Shown here one piece after another: positions 60,778 through 64,000 of a DNA stretch of 64,000 nt (the stretch's first letter is position 1; each line of letters opens with the position of its first letter). Both the position numbers and the translations under genes were made by a program. This DNA comes from Enterobacteriaceae endosymbiont of Donacia crassipes (GTDB lineage Bacteria; Pseudomonadota; Gammaproteobacteria; Enterobacterales; Enterobacteriaceae). Where the stretch lies: NCBI RefSeq assembly GCF_012569785.1, contig NZ_CP046202.1, forward strand, positions 353,405-417,404, in the 5' to 3' direction. The notes under the pieces are model-generated. The model had not been told where the DNA came from and did no database searches. It saw only the letters and a program-made list of their open reading frames with translations.

Positions 60778-62622
60778 TTATATGTGATTAATGATTTTGT
60801 TTTTAATATTAGAAAATCTTTTAATTTGAGATTTTATTGCTTTATAAAAAATAATTTTATTACTGTAGATAGTAATTTTTTTTTTAGCTCTTGTAATAGC
60901 AGTATAAATTAATTCTCTAGTTAATACAGAATAAAATTTATTTGGTAATACTAATGCAATATTTTGAAATTCTGATCCTTGTGATTTATGAGCTGTTATT
61001 GCATATGCTATTTCATATGACGGTAAGTTTTCAATGCATATAATTTTTTGTTCCCCATTAAATAAAAAAAACTTAATTTTTAATTTTTGATCTTTTTTAT
61101 CTAAAAAAGTAATGCCAATATCTCCATTAAATAAATTTAAATAGCTATCATTTTTGGTAATAATTATAGGTTTTCCTACATACCAATTGTGTTTCTGAGA
61201 ACTAATGTTTATTATATTATTACTTAATAATTCTTTTTCAATGATAGAATTAATTTTTTTTGTACCAAACAATCCATATTTTATAGCACATATAATTTGA
61301 TAATTATTAAATTTATACAAAATATTTATATCATATTTTTTATATTTTTGTAAATAAATAAAATATTTCTTATATTCTTCAATAAAAAAAGATATCATTA
61401 ATTTATATTTATTTATATTTAACATATTAAAATATTCGATATCATTATATTTTTTTAATAAAAAAATTCTTTCAATTTTTTTTTGATTACCATTCTTAAT
61501 ATTTAAAGCTAATTTATTAATACCAGAATTTATTGCATATCTATAATTATATTTTAAAACAGTAATAAAATTACGAAAAAAAAATTTTTGTATATTTTTA
61601 TTTTCATATTGATATTTAATTATAGAATTTAACCATAAAAAATACTTTTTTGTAAAACAAAATTTTTTAAAATAACATAAATCTTTAAATAAATTTCCAT
61701 ATTCTATAGAAGGCAATTGATATTCATCTCCTAATAAAATTAATTTAGTTTTTTTAGGTAAAATATTTAAAATAATAGACATTAAATTAAAATCAATCAT
61801 CGATGATTCATCGATAATTAACAAATCTATATTAAGTTGATTTAAATCATTAAATTTAATTTCTTTAGTATAAATTTCCATTTTTAATAAATGATGTATA
61901 GTAGTTGCTTTTTTAGGAATATTTGCTCTTTTTTTTTTATCTATTATTTTATCAGAAAAATTTTTAAAAAAATGATTAATAGATTGTGTTAATCTAACTG
62001 CAGCTTTACCAGTAGTAGCTACAATTTTTATTTTTAAATTTGTATTAAAAATTTTTATAAATGCAAAAATTATTTTTGATATTATACTAGTTTTTCCTGT
62101 ACCAGGAGATCCAGTAATTATACTAATTTTATGAGTTAATGCTGAACAAATAGCTTCTTGTTGTATAACATCTGTTTTATTACATAATAATTTCAAAATT
62201 TTTTTTATTTTTTTTGGTTCTATAAAAGAAAAATTATTATTAAGAAAATTTTTTACTATTATATTTTCTTCATACCACATTTTATGTAAATACAAATAAT
62301 TATTTATTAAAATAATAGGAGTATTTTTTTCTCCATTACTAACAATATCTTTATAAGAAGATAAAATTTCTTTCCAATTTTTAATTTTATTAATTTCTTT
62401 TATTTTTTTTAATAAAAAACTATTTTTATTATTTTTAATATTTATATCTAAATATAATTTAGATATGGGCAAACAAATATTACCTTTGCCAATATAATTG
62501 CTAAGTAAAGCAATAGCAAACATTAATAAATCTTTTTTTTTATTTGTTAGTATAGATGCTAAATATAAATCAATTAAACGAATAATTTTAATTTTACATA
62601 ATTTTTTTAAAAATAAATACAT
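60778..62622 (-). CDS. recD: exodeoxyribonuclease V subunit alpha (RecD)
   Basis: 5'-3' helicase of the RecBCD double-strand-break repair enzyme. 614 residues (E. coli 608). Helicase motifs are intact: ITGSPGTGKTS (Walker A at 171-178), LLIIDESSMID (Walker B), LLGDEYQLPS, and AYAITAHKSQGSEF with YTAITRAKKKI near the C-terminus. The N-terminal 100 residues and the middle are diverged. It lies 32 bases after recB, the E. coli order. Confidence 0.94.
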   Translation of the reverse strand: MYLFLKKLCKIKIIRLIDLYLASILTNKKKDLLMFAIALLSNYIGKGNICLPISKLYLDINIKNNKNSFLLKKIKEINKIKNWKEILSSYKDIVSNGEKNTPIILINNYLYLHKMWYEENIIVKNFLNNNFSFIEPKKIKKILKLLCNKTDVIQQEAICSALTHKISIITGSPGTGKTSIISKIIFAFIKIFNTNLKIKIVATTGKAAVRLTQSINHFFKNFSDKIIDKKKRANIPKKATTIHHLLKMEIYTKEIKFNDLNQLNIDLLIIDESSMIDFNLMSIILNILPKKTKLILLGDEYQLPSIEYGNLFKDLCYFKKFCFTKKYFLWLNSIIKYQYENKNIQKFFFRNFITVLKYNYRYAINSGINKLALNIKNGNQKKIERIFLLKKYNDIEYFNMLNINKYKLMISFFIEEYKKYFIYLQKYKKYDINILYKFNNYQIICAIKYGLFGTKKINSIIEKELLSNNIINISSQKHNWYVGKPIIITKNDSYLNLFNGDIGITFLDKKDQKLKIKFFLFNGEQKIICIENLPSYEIAYAITAHKSQGSEFQNIALVLPNKFYSVLTRELIYTAITRAKKKITIYSNKIIFYKAIKSQIKRFSNIKNKIINHI

Positions 62623-62654
62623 GTTATTTTATTCAATATCTATTAAATATCATT

Positions 62655-64000
62655 TTATAAAAATAATTTATTTAATTTATCAATTAATTTGATTGATGGT
62701 TTTGTTTCCCAAACACCATTATATTTTTTTATTTTATGATCAAAACCTCTAATATAGAAATAAATAACACCTCCAAAACATTTATTATAATTATAATTTT
62801 TAATACGATATTTTAAATATTTATGTAAAGCTAATGTATAAAATTGATATTGTATATCATAACGATTTAAATATATATCTTTTTCAAGATTTTTTGTTTT
62901 ATAATCTTTGTTATTATTACCTAACCAACTTGATTTATAATCTATAATGTAAAATTTGTTTTTCCATAAAAATATTAAATCTATAATTCCTGATAAAAAT
63001 CCATTAATTGTTTGAAAATTTAATTTATTTAATTTATTAGAAATAATGTCATATTTATTTATAATATTATTATATTCTATAGAAGAAAAATCTTTTTTTA
63101 TAGATAAATAAAATTTAAATTCTGTTTTTTTTTCATGATTATTTATCTGATGTAAAATAATTTTATTTTTACCTATTGGTATATTTAAAATATTATTAAA
63201 CCAATTAGTTATCATAATATGCCAAGTCACATTAATATTTGTTTCCATTAATTCTTTTTTAATAAAACTTCTAGAAATATTTTTTGTAAAATCTAATTTT
63301 TCTAAAATTTTATGAATAATAATTCCTATATTTTTCCCTATAGGAAAATTATATTGTGTTTTTTTCCCACTATTTTTAGTTAAATTTAAAAAATTATATT
63401 GATAATTAATACTAAAATAATTTAAATTAAAATTTTGTTGTTTTTTTATTTTAGAAAAACTAGATATTATTTTATTTTTAAAATAAAAGTTTTTTACTGG
63501 TAATGTAAATAATTTTTTATTTTCTAGTCTTGTATAAATATCATGATCTAATTTTATTTTTTTTTTTTTATTAAAAATTTTAATAGAAATATTTTTATCT
63601 TTTAAATTATATAAAATTTTTTTCAAATCAGTATTTGAAATATTATTTTTTTTTTTTAATAGAAAATTTAAAGCATTTATATAAGATAAATATAAATTTT
63701 TTTTTTTAAAATTATAAAATTTTAAATTAGTAATACCAATACTACAATGAAAAATTGATCTAGTTAAAGAAACATATAATAATCTTAAATTTTCAGAAAG
63801 AGTTTCTTCTAAAAATAATTTTTTACTTTCTTCATCTTTTATAAAATCTAAAGTTATTTTAAAATTTTTTCTATTATGATAAATAATTCCATCTTTATTT
63901 ATAAATTCAATAATATTTGAAGAAATAAATGGTAACCAAACAATAGGAAATTGTAATCCTTTAGATTTATGTATAGTCATAATTTTAATTTTATTAATTT
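62655..64000 (-). CDS. recB: exodeoxyribonuclease V subunit beta (RecB), 3' part
   Basis: C-terminal part of the 3'-5' helicase/nuclease of RecBCD; the frame stays open to the right edge, so the gene continues outside the window. The visible part starts with helicase motif V/VI sequence (MTIHKSKGLQFPIVWLPF, RLLYVSLTRS) and ends with the nuclease domain: GIIDLIF, FYIIDYKSSWLG with the catalytic Asp and Lys, and RYDIQYQFYTLALHKYL. The nuclease looks active. The apparent ATG at 63980 is internal; upstream codons agree with E. coli RecB. Confidence 0.95.
   Translation of the reverse strand, partial: INKIKIMTIHKSKGLQFPIVWLPFISSNIIEFINKDGIIYHNRKNFKITLDFIKDEESKKLFLEETLSENLRLLYVSLTRSIFHCSIGITNLKFYNFKKKNLYLSYINALNFLLKKKNNISNTDLKKILYNLKDKNISIKIFNKKKKIKLDHDIYTRLENKKLFTLPVKNFYFKNKIISSFSKIKKQQNFNLNYFSINYQYNFLNLTKNSGKKTQYNFPIGKNIGIIIHKILEKLDFTKNISRSFIKKELMETNINVTWHIMITNWFNNILNIPIGKNKIILHQINNHEKKTEFKFYLSIKKDFSSIEYNNIINKYDIISNKLNKLNFQTINGFLSGIIDLIFLWKNKFYIIDYKSSWLGNNNKDYKTKNLEKDIYLNRYDIQYQFYTLALHKYLKYRIKNYNYNKCFGGVIYFYIRGFDHKIKKYNGVWETKPSIKLIDKLNKLFL

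Overview
The window is a very AT-rich (by eye about one fifth G+C), gene-dense piece of a reduced genome. Proteins that can be compared from memory align almost end to end with Escherichia coli ones, local gene order is often that of E. coli with genes deleted (sufABCDSE-pykF, aroF-tyrA-[pheA]-bamD-rluD, dsbA-polA-typA, ssrA-smpB-grpE, rpmB-rpmG, rpmE-priA, ffh-rpsP-rimM-trmD-rplS, recD-recB), and the tmRNA tag ends YALAA. The best reading is an obligate, vertically inherited gammaproteobacterial (Enterobacterales-type) insect endosymbiont of the Buchnera/Blochmannia kind. I cannot name the species. No mobile element, prophage, CRISPR array, toxin or defence locus is visible.

Layout. 1-1.1 kb: promoter, boxA-like site and leader of an rRNA operon that must begin just left of the window, then murI. 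1.1-9.4 kb: iscS, pykF and the full suf Fe-S assembly operon. 9.5-14 kb: murJ, ribA, sbcB, tRNA-Ser(GGA) and a DedA-family gene. 14-29 kb: all thirteen complex I genes (nuoA-N). 29-36.2 kb: thrC, thrB, thrA and parC, co-oriented with nuo. 36.4-40.4 kb: aroF, tyrA, bamD and a frameshifted rluD. 40.5-46.8 kb: dsbA, a polA gene reduced to its 5' nuclease, typA, tmRNA, smpB, grpE, rpmB, rpmG and rpmE. 46.9-55 kb: priA, mnmG, a 0.6-kb gene-free gap, nrdA and nrdB. 55-64 kb: an amino-acid antiporter, a Nif3-family gene, ffh, rpsP-rimM-trmD-rplS, recD and the 3' part of recB, which leaves the window.

Together the genes describe a cell that respires aerobically through complex I, assembles Fe-S clusters with Suf, makes threonine and the start of the aromatic pathway, keeps a peptidoglycan wall and Bam-dependent outer membrane, and has a trimmed replication/repair set (PolA nuclease, exonuclease I, RecBD, topoisomerase IV, PriA).

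I found no new multi-gene system. The most interesting signals are decay with selective retention inside otherwise recognisable proteins: a PriA that has lost its ATPase/helicase motifs but kept all eight zinc cysteines; a TyrA with an intact chorismate mutase but a broken dehydrogenase, at a locus where pheA has been deleted; rluD split by one missing base in a homopolymer; a four-copy 36-bp tandem repeat in grpE; an Ile at the ParC quinolone-resistance Ser position; and stable-RNA genes that do not encode CCA.
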